A DNA stretch of 36,385 nt from a virus. The notes beneath the pieces are model-generated. The model ran no database searches. It saw only the letters and a list, made by a program, of their open reading frames with translations, and had not been told where the DNA came from. The DNA lies in the IMG/VR virus record IMGVR_UViG_3300029259_000156, positions 1 through 36,385 of that record. The stretch is one strand, 5' to 3'. The first letter of the stretch is position 1. Each line of letters begins with the position of its first letter. This document shows positions 7,712-16,100 of the stretch, in pieces. Both the position numbers and the translations under genes were made by a program.

Positions 7712-7721
7712 GTCTGGCTCC

Positions 7722-8873
7722 TTATACAAATATTATTTCTAATTCATGACCAAAAGCTTCGAAGTGAGGCTTAAGGGATTCAAGTACAGCTAAGGATAGT
7801 TGATCTATATCCGTAGGTACGTACAGTGATATTGCAAACTTTTCTTCTAGTACTTGTCTTATTGATCCTGTAACAGAGTTCCATACATTACCAACATCAT
7901 CATCCCCAGTAGTACCAAACGTGTCTGAGTCTTCACTGCCATCAAAGCCAAAGAAGATTGTGTTATCATATTCAACTAGAATATCGAACGCAGCCTCTAC
8001 TGGCCTTACTCCAAGTACACTAGCAATAATGCCATAGAGAAGTTCTACTGCTTCCTCTTCTGGTTCAGGTGTAAGTACAACTGGTACTTGCTCAGCTATA
8101 GGTGGAATGAACTTTATTACTAGCTGGTATCCAGCAGGTATAAAGTAGGGTTTCAGTGCTTTGATTAAATTAAGGGATACGTTGTTGGTATTCAAAGGTA
8201 CCCATAAAGTAATCCTATGTGCATTGCCTACTACATACTCTAAAGTAGGAGATAGAGAACACCAAGCTGCTCCAGCACACTTATCACTAACCGAGCCAAA
8301 GGAGTCTGAGTCTTCACTCTCGTCAAAGCCAAAGAAGATTGTTTCTGGTACTTCCAACTCAGCTTTAAGGCTAATAGCTTCTGGTTCTACTCCTAATATT
8401 GTGTATATAACTTCATACATAAACTCTACATCTTGAGTCTTAGTTCCATTACACATTGCCTTAGCTCGTACAGCTCTTTTAAATACTTCATCATCTAACT
8501 GTATCAAATCCTTAGTAGGACTTGTTGACGCCCATATGTCTCCAAGATTAGAGTCGCTTGATGTACCAAATAAGCCAGCTCCAAGATCTTCTATGAATCC
8601 AAAGTTAATAGGGTCGAGACTTAACTCTCTGTTAATGCCAATTAAATCTCCTAGTACAGTTAGCTGTGTGCCTGTTGCGTACTCTAGGAATCTACCTAAG
8701 TAGACTTTCTCTATCTGCTCAAATAGAAAATCAAACTCACCCAAGAAGAATGATGCATACGTATTTATATTAGGACTGTTTGTATATTGAGAGAGGAGCA
8801 TCTTATTAAATACATCTGTGCCCTTAGTCTTACTAACTACAGAATCTAAGTCTTTAGCCAAAAATATTGACAT
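7722..8873 (-). CDS. DUF2612-like baseplate protein with a repeated unit (383 aa)
   Basis: The N-terminal half fits DUF2612: LLSQYTNSPNINTYASFFL, a helical segment, FLEYATGTQLTVLGDLIGI and LDPINFGF. The C-terminal half carries two copies of a unit beginning IFFGFDxSEDSDxFG and ending in a helix plus strand (LIKALKPYFIPAGYQLVIK and VLESLKPHFEAFGHELEII). A third weaker copy, INFGF...LFGTSSDS, lies in the first half. GGAGG precedes the ATG. It probably sits at the outer wedge and connects to fibres. The extra copy makes it longer than I would expect. Confidence 0.78.
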   Translation of the reverse strand: MSIFLAKDLDSVVSKTKGTDVFNKMLLSQYTNSPNINTYASFFLGEFDFLFEQIEKVYLGRFLEYATGTQLTVLGDLIGINRELSLDPINFGFIEDLGAGLFGTSSDSNLGDIWASTSPTKDLIQLDDEVFKRAVRAKAMCNGTKTQDVEFMYEVIYTILGVEPEAISLKAELEVPETIFFGFDESEDSDSFGSVSDKCAGAAWCSLSPTLEYVVGNAHRITLWVPLNTNNVSLNLIKALKPYFIPAGYQLVIKFIPPIAEQVPVVLTPEPEEEAVELLYGIIASVLGVRPVEAAFDILVEYDNTIFFGFDGSEDSDTFGTTGDDDVGNVWNSVTGSIRQVLEEKFAISLYVPTDIDQLSLAVLESLKPHFEAFGHELEIIFV

Positions 8874-8882
8874 ATATCCTCC

Positions 8883-10025
8883 TTAGGGATCTGTCACAGT
8901 TATTGTAATGCCTGCTGTATCTATCCTTGCAAACTCTCTTTCTTCTATTGGTACATTTGATGAAGTAAGTGTATCTCCAACCTTACCTATTGACAAAGAG
9001 TTGATCTGAGCTTTTCCATAAGGAGTTATTATTCCAAACAGTCTAGACCACACCAGATCTTCACCCGCTAGTAAGTCATTGGTATAGGTTATTAGTGCTT
9101 CCCTAATTGATACTTCAGCCCCTGCAACATCGCTGGATAGGAAGGTAACATCTAGTGCTAGCCCTATATCAACTGCTGCTGCCTTAGTAAAGAATATAAC
9201 TTGTGATACTCCTTTCGAGTCAACTACATCTACTCTAGTACTACCATAAGTTGGTACGCCCATACCTTTGTACTTCATTATCTGTCTAGCAATGTCTACA
9301 TCTAAAATTAGGGACTCTGCTACAGTGATGTGGATGTACCCAGAGGGTGTCCCATCTAGTAATTGTGCATCAGTGTCATTAATAACTATGTCGACTTGAG
9401 ATATTCCTAACTCGACAATCTTAGCAGTAAGTGCATCCCCCACAGATAGTGATGGTGACATTACAACACTAGTTCTTCTATTCCTAAATTGCTGCTGAGT
9501 CTCTGGTAGCACACCCATGATACCTTCTACGTCTTGTAGTATGCCAGTCCAGCCATTTACAGGAGTCTCTATATTTACTAGGGTCCCTATTGTGACTGGT
9601 GTTGGTCCAGCTAGTACTGAGTATACTTGAGCTGTGTTAGGTACTACAGAATCATATACTGTCTGAAATATATTCCCATCTTCATCTGACACTTGGGATC
9701 CAGCTGGTATGATTGTGTCTGCAACACCTTGTAGGTTTACAGTTGCATAAGATCTATTTGCTTTCTGGTATACTATACCTGATACGTGGCCTAGGTTTTC
9801 AAGGCCCGATCCAGCTGCACTAGTTACATCAAAGCTGCTATATACTTGACTTAGTTGTGCCCAAGCCATAGCTAACTCAAAGCTAAATATCTCTATGTTT
9901 TGTCCATCAGGAGACTCAGGGGATACATCAAAGTCAGGATTATTTACCAAGAACTTAGCCTGTATCCTATCCCTTATCTCGTTATGCGTAAGGGCAGTAA
10001 AGCCCTCGTTAGTTAATCCTGCCAT
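8883..10025 (-). CDS. baseplate J-like wedge protein (380 aa)
   Basis: This is a clear member of the Baseplate_J family. Visible parts are an N-terminal helical section (DVSPESPDGQNIEIFSFEL), AAGSGLENLGHVSGI, ADTIIPAGSQVSDEDGNIF, ETQQQFRNRR and a C-terminal ITPYGKAQINSLSIGKVGD. It is a wedge part that transmits the contraction signal. Length is normal. It overlaps the gp25-like gene by one base, the standard order in these phages. Confidence 0.92.
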   Translation of the reverse strand: MAGLTNEGFTALTHNEIRDRIQAKFLVNNPDFDVSPESPDGQNIEIFSFELAMAWAQLSQVYSSFDVTSAAGSGLENLGHVSGIVYQKANRSYATVNLQGVADTIIPAGSQVSDEDGNIFQTVYDSVVPNTAQVYSVLAGPTPVTIGTLVNIETPVNGWTGILQDVEGIMGVLPETQQQFRNRRTSVVMSPSLSVGDALTAKIVELGISQVDIVINDTDAQLLDGTPSGYIHITVAESLILDVDIARQIMKYKGMGVPTYGSTRVDVVDSKGVSQVIFFTKAAAVDIGLALDVTFLSSDVAGAEVSIREALITYTNDLLAGEDLVWSRLFGIITPYGKAQINSLSIGKVGDTLTSSNVPIEEREFARIDTAGITITVTDP

Positions 10026-10384
10026 TACTTATCTTCCCAAGGTACGGTTAATGAAATCTCTCCATAGTTAGTTGTCGCAATAATACTAATGTCGAGCTTC
10101 CTGTCTTTATAGGTAGACTCAATACTGGTTATTGATAGTACTCCATCAGTAGCAAGCACTATCTTTCTAGCTCTATCTTCTATTTCGAACAGGTCAAAGT
10201 TCTTTTCAAAGTAGGTTTCGTTTACCCAGCCTATAGAGGGGTCTAATGACCACTCTCCAAACCATACCCTTAGCTTGGAAGCTACCTGCTGTACTACGAA
10301 CCTGCCTTTATCTACCCTTTCAACTCCAGTACTGCTGAATATTAAGTCGTTGGTGTTTTTACCTAATGCTAAGTGAGTACTCAA
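10025..10384 (-). CDS. baseplate wedge protein, gp25-like (119 aa, TTG start)
   Basis: Small wedge protein with the gp25/W-like pattern: RFVVQQVASKLRVWFGEWSL, then FDLFEIEDRARKIVL and beta strands toward a C-terminal ISLTVPWEDK. The start is a TTG at 10384 supported by a strong GGAGG seven bases before it and by overlap with the spike stop (TTGA). The next gene starts at its own stop (TAATG). It would join sheath to baseplate. Confidence 0.8.
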   Translation of the reverse strand: MSTHLALGKNTNDLIFSSTGVERVDKGRFVVQQVASKLRVWFGEWSLDPSIGWVNETYFEKNFDLFEIEDRARKIVLATDGVLSITSIESTYKDRKLDISIIATTNYGEISLTVPWEDK

Positions 10385-11064
10385 TGTGCAACCTCCCCAT
10401 CAACTCCATCCCCAATATGTCTATGAACATGAGTTAGCATAGACACACCATCTGCGGTTATGTCACCAACTGACTCAATAGAGCCAGAAACATTTAGGTC
10501 TCCAGAGCAATTTATGGTAGGCGTAGTTAGGTTAATCTCAGTACTAGATAATATATTAACTATGGGTGCGGTGATAGTTACTTCACTTACACTATCAATA
10601 GTAATAGTCTCGTCTAAGTTTAAGCTGATTACCTGAGTGCCTTCTAAGTCTCTCCACTGGGAGTGTGTGGCAGAATAATTCTTCACAGCCCTAGGTAGTG
10701 TGTTTAGTCCAACTATTGCATAGCAGTCTTGCATGTCAAACTTCCTGCTCAACCAAGTCATAGGCTTGCTCTTAAATAGTCCTGCTTCATCCTTATCATC
10801 AAAAAGCCAGTGGTCATAGCCCTGCTGACTAAAGAATAGCATACAAGTATTCCCTGTAGTAATAGGCATAGTCACAGACCACCCACCACCTGAGGGAGTA
10901 TGTACAGGTACATCGACAAGTGCATTCCTTTTTACTTTTCCATTTGACTCGTCAGTAGAACTTGACAGCCTCTCTACACATATTTGTATAGTAGCTGTCT
11001 GATCTTCAGGGAAGTACTCCACGATACGCCCAGGAAGGCTTATATACATTTCATCAAGATTCAT
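10381..11064 (-). CDS. baseplate spike protein (Gp138/Mu gp45-like) with histidine-bearing tip (227 aa)
   Basis: The first 100 residues fit a Gp138-type OB-fold domain (LPGRIVEYFPEDQTATIQI, then ALVDVPVHTPSGGGWSVTMP). The C-terminal part is a repetitive beta-helix (ITIDSVSEVTITAPIVNILS and onward, INLTTPTINCSGDLNVSGS) that ends LTHVHRHIGDG. The closely spaced histidines fit a metal ion at the tip of a membrane-piercing spike, as in P2 and phi92 spikes. It would puncture the outer membrane. Its stop overlaps the next start as TTGA. Confidence 0.85.
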   Translation of the reverse strand: MNLDEMYISLPGRIVEYFPEDQTATIQICVERLSSSTDESNGKVKRNALVDVPVHTPSGGGWSVTMPITTGNTCMLFFSQQGYDHWLFDDKDEAGLFKSKPMTWLSRKFDMQDCYAIVGLNTLPRAVKNYSATHSQWRDLEGTQVISLNLDETITIDSVSEVTITAPIVNILSSTEINLTTPTINCSGDLNVSGSIESVGDITADGVSMLTHVHRHIGDGVDGEVAH

Positions 11065-12212
11065 AGTAAATTATCCTTAACTGTATAGGAAACCCTAGTG
11101 AGCGTAGCAGGAGAACTTACTGCTCCCGTGCTATTATTAGTAGGCTCAAGTATGCTATCCCCTATCCTCCTAGCTGCGCCGAGTATATCTTCTGCTGAAG
11201 GTAAAGACTCTCCTGGCTTCCATTGGAATTGATCTTCATACCCAGTCACTCCCCGCACTACACAACCCGAGGCCATACCTAGTAGCTGCTGCCCAACCTC
11301 ATCATCTACCATGTGCATGATGCGGTACTTAGCACCGTAGATAGATCTTGTTAGGTCGCCCATAGCTGTGTTGATAGTGTCAAGGGTTGACTCTTCTAGT
11401 ATGTCTGCTCCTCCACTAATCAAGCAATCTCCTACTTGTTCGAGTCCAGCAGTTATGTCAAAGCCAGTGCTCTGAGCTACTACGTTCGCAACAGTATCCT
11501 TAATGTCTTGGAACATACCTGTGTCAGATGTATTAACTACATATGAGTAGGCATTGGTAATTGCATCCCATCCTGTGTTTATGTAGGTGGCTATACTTGA
11601 TATACCTAGATCATCTGAGCTTTCAATAGAGAAATTAGATCCTAAGTATACTACCGCTTCTTCAAATATTGCACCAACCTTAGTAGGAAACCCTGCTCTG
11701 TTAAGTGCAATCTCCCTAGCTACTGATTCTGCTGGAGTTAGTAGAACCCAAGTAACAGGCACAGGTGCTGTACTATTTACATCCTCTGCTACTATTAACT
11801 CCTCACCAGATATGGTCAGCCTCATTGAGTCAACCATACCAGCTTCTTGTTTAGTCTTAAAACTATTAAAGATTACTGGGTAGTATGTCCCAAGGTTAGT
11901 CGTGACTGTAGCTTTTCTTTTGTTGTTAATTAGATCTTCTATCATAGTAAATACAGACTTAGTATTACTACTAAGAGAATATTGGTAGGCTGTTGCACCT
12001 CCCTTTAACAGTTTGTTAGATATGACAGCTTCTATTGTGACTACTCTGTTCCTACGTATAGCATGATTACTTACAAGAAATCCTAGTTGAACAGGATACT
12101 TTGTAATCTCAGATGAAGCTTGGTGTGACTCTGAGATTATTGCATGAAATCTTATTGATTGCTCTACGTCACCTATAAAGTACTCAATACGTGCAGGCGT
12201 TAGTACTGCCAT
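11061..12212 (-). CDS. Dit-like baseplate protein (383 aa)
   Basis: The N-terminal 130 residues fit a Dit-like distal tail domain: FHAIISESHQASSEITKYPV, LVSNHAIRRNRVVTIEAVIS and a later strand pair (MVDSMRLTISGEELIV). The middle is helical and may span the baseplate (YINTGWDAITNAYSYVVNT), and the C-terminus is Thr/Val-rich. It lies between hub and spike genes. Its stop overlaps the spike ATG as ATGA. Confidence 0.68.
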   Translation of the reverse strand: MAVLTPARIEYFIGDVEQSIRFHAIISESHQASSEITKYPVQLGFLVSNHAIRRNRVVTIEAVISNKLLKGGATAYQYSLSSNTKSVFTMIEDLINNKRKATVTTNLGTYYPVIFNSFKTKQEAGMVDSMRLTISGEELIVAEDVNSTAPVPVTWVLLTPAESVAREIALNRAGFPTKVGAIFEEAVVYLGSNFSIESSDDLGISSIATYINTGWDAITNAYSYVVNTSDTGMFQDIKDTVANVVAQSTGFDITAGLEQVGDCLISGGADILEESTLDTINTAMGDLTRSIYGAKYRIMHMVDDEVGQQLLGMASGCVVRGVTGYEDQFQWKPGESLPSAEDILGAARRIGDSILEPTNNSTGAVSSPATLTRVSYTVKDNLL

Positions 12213-12213
12213 A

Positions 12214-13179
12214 TTATTTACCTCCTTGCCAGCTTAATATTGGCATCTTATTTCCTCTTGTGGGTGAAGTTGCTGTTACTACAGTCCTCCACTCACTAGT
12301 GTAGTTGGATCCTTTATGTATAGCATCAGTTACTTGATATTTAGAAAACCCTAATTGATTGTTTAGTTGGTCAGGGGATACCCTCAGAGACGTCTCTTGC
12401 AAGTTAGTGCCTATTATGTTTAATTCAAATAGCTTTGCAATATCTAGTATAGATCCTCCTTTAATCCTTGGATCTAAGTTGCTAGTTATATTAAGTGATC
12501 CTGGACCTATCTTTGGATTGGCCCTCATGTTTATTATGTTGATTACTATGTCTGGATCTTTATCAGGTAAGTCAGTATGCTTAACTTCATCTAAGTCAGG
12601 AGAGTACACCATATGCAAGTCTCCTTCGTTTGTGTACATACTAAACTTGTGTGTCTTTTGCAATGAGCTAATACACTCCTGTAAAGTTCCAGCATGATTA
12701 GAATACCTACGTCCTGTCCTTTGGTCAGTTAGTCCCTCAGGAAAGTTCTGAAACTTTACAGAACCAAGAAACATACCAGCATCACAAATTTCCTTTAGGA
12801 CCTTTTTAAGTGTGGGCTTGTATACTTTTACATCTATTTGCCTTTCCAGTACTGTCTTTCTAAGTTTGTCAAAGCAATAGAGGGTAGTAATACTGTTAGG
12901 TACTTTCTTCTCCTCTAGTATGTTACTAATAAAGTACTCATCTGCCAGTACATAACTTGGGCCATCATGAAGCCTAGTAGTGATAGATGCGTAATTCTCT
13001 CCATCGGCTAGGCTTTCTATTGTTGCACGACTAAGGTTATATATAACTATAGTACCTCTGCCAAACCCATCTAAGTGTCTAATATCAAAATCTACCCTAA
13101 GCTCGGAAGTCTTAAAGACTTCCTCACCACTTGCATCGACAACTTTGAGGGTAACATGCTGTCCAAATTTCTTTTCCAT
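12214..13179 (-). CDS. baseplate hub protein (T4 gp27/Mu gp44-like, 321 aa)
   Basis: The start is placed at the ATG at 13179, which follows GGAGG and lies just past the tape measure stop; the longer frame would overlap the tape measure gene by about 90 bases. The sequence begins MEKKFGQHVTLKVVDASG and carries the hub pattern of paired beta domains (ELRVDFDIRHLDGFGRGTI, then YFISNILEEKKVPNSITTLY) and a helix, KVLKEICDAGMF. It would form the ring that joins the tail tube to the spike. The family is inferred from pattern and order. Confidence 0.72.
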   Translation of the reverse strand: MEKKFGQHVTLKVVDASGEEVFKTSELRVDFDIRHLDGFGRGTIVIYNLSRATIESLADGENYASITTRLHDGPSYVLADEYFISNILEEKKVPNSITTLYCFDKLRKTVLERQIDVKVYKPTLKKVLKEICDAGMFLGSVKFQNFPEGLTDQRTGRRYSNHAGTLQECISSLQKTHKFSMYTNEGDLHMVYSPDLDEVKHTDLPDKDPDIVINIINMRANPKIGPGSLNITSNLDPRIKGGSILDIAKLFELNIIGTNLQETSLRVSPDQLNNQLGFSKYQVTDAIHKGSNYTSEWRTVVTATSPTRGNKMPILSWQGGK

Positions 13180-13180
13180 A

Positions 13181-16100
13181 CTACCTCCCACTCTTCCATT
13201 TTGTAATATCTCTGAAGAGTTCATCTCCGTTCTCAAGGACCTCTGAGTTGATTCCTTCTTTGTCAACATTAGTATTGACTTCGATATTATTATTTACTAC
13301 ATAGCCTGCCTTTTCACTGCCTGCCTTTGCTATAGAATCTCCTACGTACTGTATATCACTACTAGGTACAACTACTTCATCCGCTTCTTGTGCGGACTTA
13401 AACATAGCAGCAGCTCCTTGGTTGTTTCCACTCCAGAAGTGGCCAGGAGTTGCCACCCCGCTAGTATCAACCATTTCTTTTAACGTAGCATCAGCAGCTC
13501 CACCTATGGCACCGACTGGACCAAATATAGAACCCTTAGCAGCTCCTTCTCCTATGTTTAGCATAGTATCTAAAGTGCTTCCTTCCTCTACATCTAGCAT
13601 CTCCCTGATTCCATACACTGCTAATCCAGTTACCGCAGCAGCGCCTATCTTGCCTTTGTTGTTCAGGATAGCATCTTTAGCTTTCTGTAAGGAACTCCTA
13701 GTGGAGTCAGTATTAGCGCTAGAAGATTCTACTAAGTTACCAGTAGATGGGAAGAACTTGCTCTTTAGAGCCTTAATTGCAGCAGCAGTGGCTATAGCTC
13801 CTACTACCCCTCCCCCTATTGTAGTGGCAGTATTAGATATTGTCTTTCCCATTACGGATGCAAAACCTGTCTCTTCATTGACAGATCCTAGCTCTTCTGT
13901 AGCCCTCTGCTTAAATAGCTCACCCTTTACAACTCCCTTGTATTGAGCACGAGTACCATCAGGATCTATGTACTTGTCAACATCTAATACACTCTTGCCT
14001 TCTACTTCTTCGTATGTTGCAAGTTCTTTATTACCAAATAGGTATTCAGCTGCATAGGCTCTATCTTGTGGGTCTAATTTAGATAACTCCCCAGTTTGGT
14101 ACTTAAGCATCTCTTGTTGGGAAAATGACTTTAGAACATCAATATCAGGTATGTTAACTTTATTCCTTATTGAATCTTCTGCGTTACCCTTAGCTACGTG
14201 CATTTCTGTAAACAGCCTAGCTGCTTCAGTTTTATTGTCAAAGCCTTTAACTAGGGTGCCAGCTCTGGACATAACCTTTGTTGCACCTGTATCACTAAGT
14301 CCACCAGCCATGAGAGCTATCCTTGTACCCCTAGCATGGCCAGCACTTTCGAAACCTTCCTCACTTCTGAGTCTGATTTCTTCCATACCTGTCTCAGTGC
14401 CACTAAGTGCAATACTGCTAATCTCTCCTAACACTGCTATAGATTTACCTACAGCAGACTGGAAGTTACTTAAGGATTTAGATGCATCATTCAAACTCCT
14501 TATGTTTCTACTTTGAGCTTCTTCATATGCAGCAAATTCAGACCTAGCTACATCTGGCTTGTCCACTCCATCATAGCGATCCATAGCAGTATACTTAGGA
14601 TCTGTGTATACAGCATCAGGCTTTCCAGCTTCTAATAGTGCATCTTTAAGCTTATTCCTATGATCCTCTTTCATCATCTGTTCAGCAAACAAGGTGCCAG
14701 AGGCAGAGTTCTCAGTGTTCCTTGAATCTCTTATAGGAGTAGGCTTGAGCTCTGGGTTAGTCATAGTCATTTCGTAGCCAACACCCTTAGAATCTTCTAG
14801 TGCTTCTTTGGCTAGACTTGACTGTTCTGCCTTCATCATCTTTTCAGCGAACAAGGTATTAGAAGCAGAGTTCTCAGGGTTCCTTGAATCTCTAATGGGA
14901 GTGGGCTTGAACTCTGGGTTAGTCATAGTCATTTCATAACCAACACCTTTAGCCTCCTCTAAAGCTTCCTTAGATAAACTAGCTTGTTCTGCCTTAATCA
15001 TCTTCTCCGCAAACAAGGTGCCAGAAGCAGAGTTATCAGGGTTCCTTGAATCTCTAATAGGAGTAGGCTTGAACTCTGGGTTAGTCATAGTCATACTATA
15101 TCCAACACCTCTAGAATCTTCTAGTGCTTCTTTGACTAGGCTAGCTTGTTCTGCCTTAATCATCTTCTCCGCAAACAAGGTGCCAGAAGCAGAGTTATCA
15201 GGGTTCCTTGAATCTCTAATAGGAGATTTGAACTCTGGGTTAGTCATAGTCATTTTATAACTAGTACTTTTAGCAGCATCTAAAGCTTCCTTAGATAAAC
15301 TAGCTTGTTCTGCTTTAGCCATTCTCTCTGCAAACAATGTATTAGAAGCAGAGTTCTCAAGGTTCCTTGAGTCTCTAATAGGAGATTTGAACTCTGGGTT
15401 AGTCATAGTCATTTCATAACCAACACCTTTAGCTCCCTCTAAAGCTTCCTTAGCTAGGTCTCTTTGTTCTTCCTTGATCATCTTCTCAGCAAACAAAGTT
15501 CCCTCAGCAGAGTTAGATGGGTTAGATGTGCTTATGAAGTTTTGTGCAGGTGCAGGTACAGGATTGGAAACCTTGTCTCCTTTCTTTTTGTTCCTGTCAG
15601 AACCTTTAAGTGGGCTATTCGTACTTTCTAGTATGGCTTTAGCTTTATCCCTCTGCTCTTTATTGTGCATAGCTCGCATCTGCTCAGCAAACACTGTATT
15701 GGCGGCAGAGCCATTACCCTCACTAACTGGATTAGAGCCAGAGTAGTTAAAGGCAGTCATTGCAGCCTGTTCTTCTTCTGTTAGGACAACAACTGTAGCC
15801 TTTTCCATAGTCTTTTCCGATGCATGAGAAGCAGTGCTAGACTTCGGCCTCCTAGCACCTTTTACTTTTCCTTCCATATCAATGATCTTCCCATATTTAT
15901 CTAAGCTTTTAGTTACTTCTAGTGCAGACATACCAAGTTCAAGTAATTCATCCTGCATCTCTTTGTCAGCAGATACTACCTCGTGCTTCATCTGTCCTGT
16001 ATCAGCATTCATTGCGTATAGGTGAGTCTGCTTCTCTCCAGTAACCATCATTTGCATTTGCATCTGAGGCATTGTATCTTTTACCACAGACTGGAAAGTC

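Noticed and set aside
13182-13269. Longer start for the baseplate hub gene overlapping the tape measure gene
   Set aside because: The ATG at 13179 has GGAGG at suitable spacing and lies just past the tape measure stop; the extension lacks such a site.
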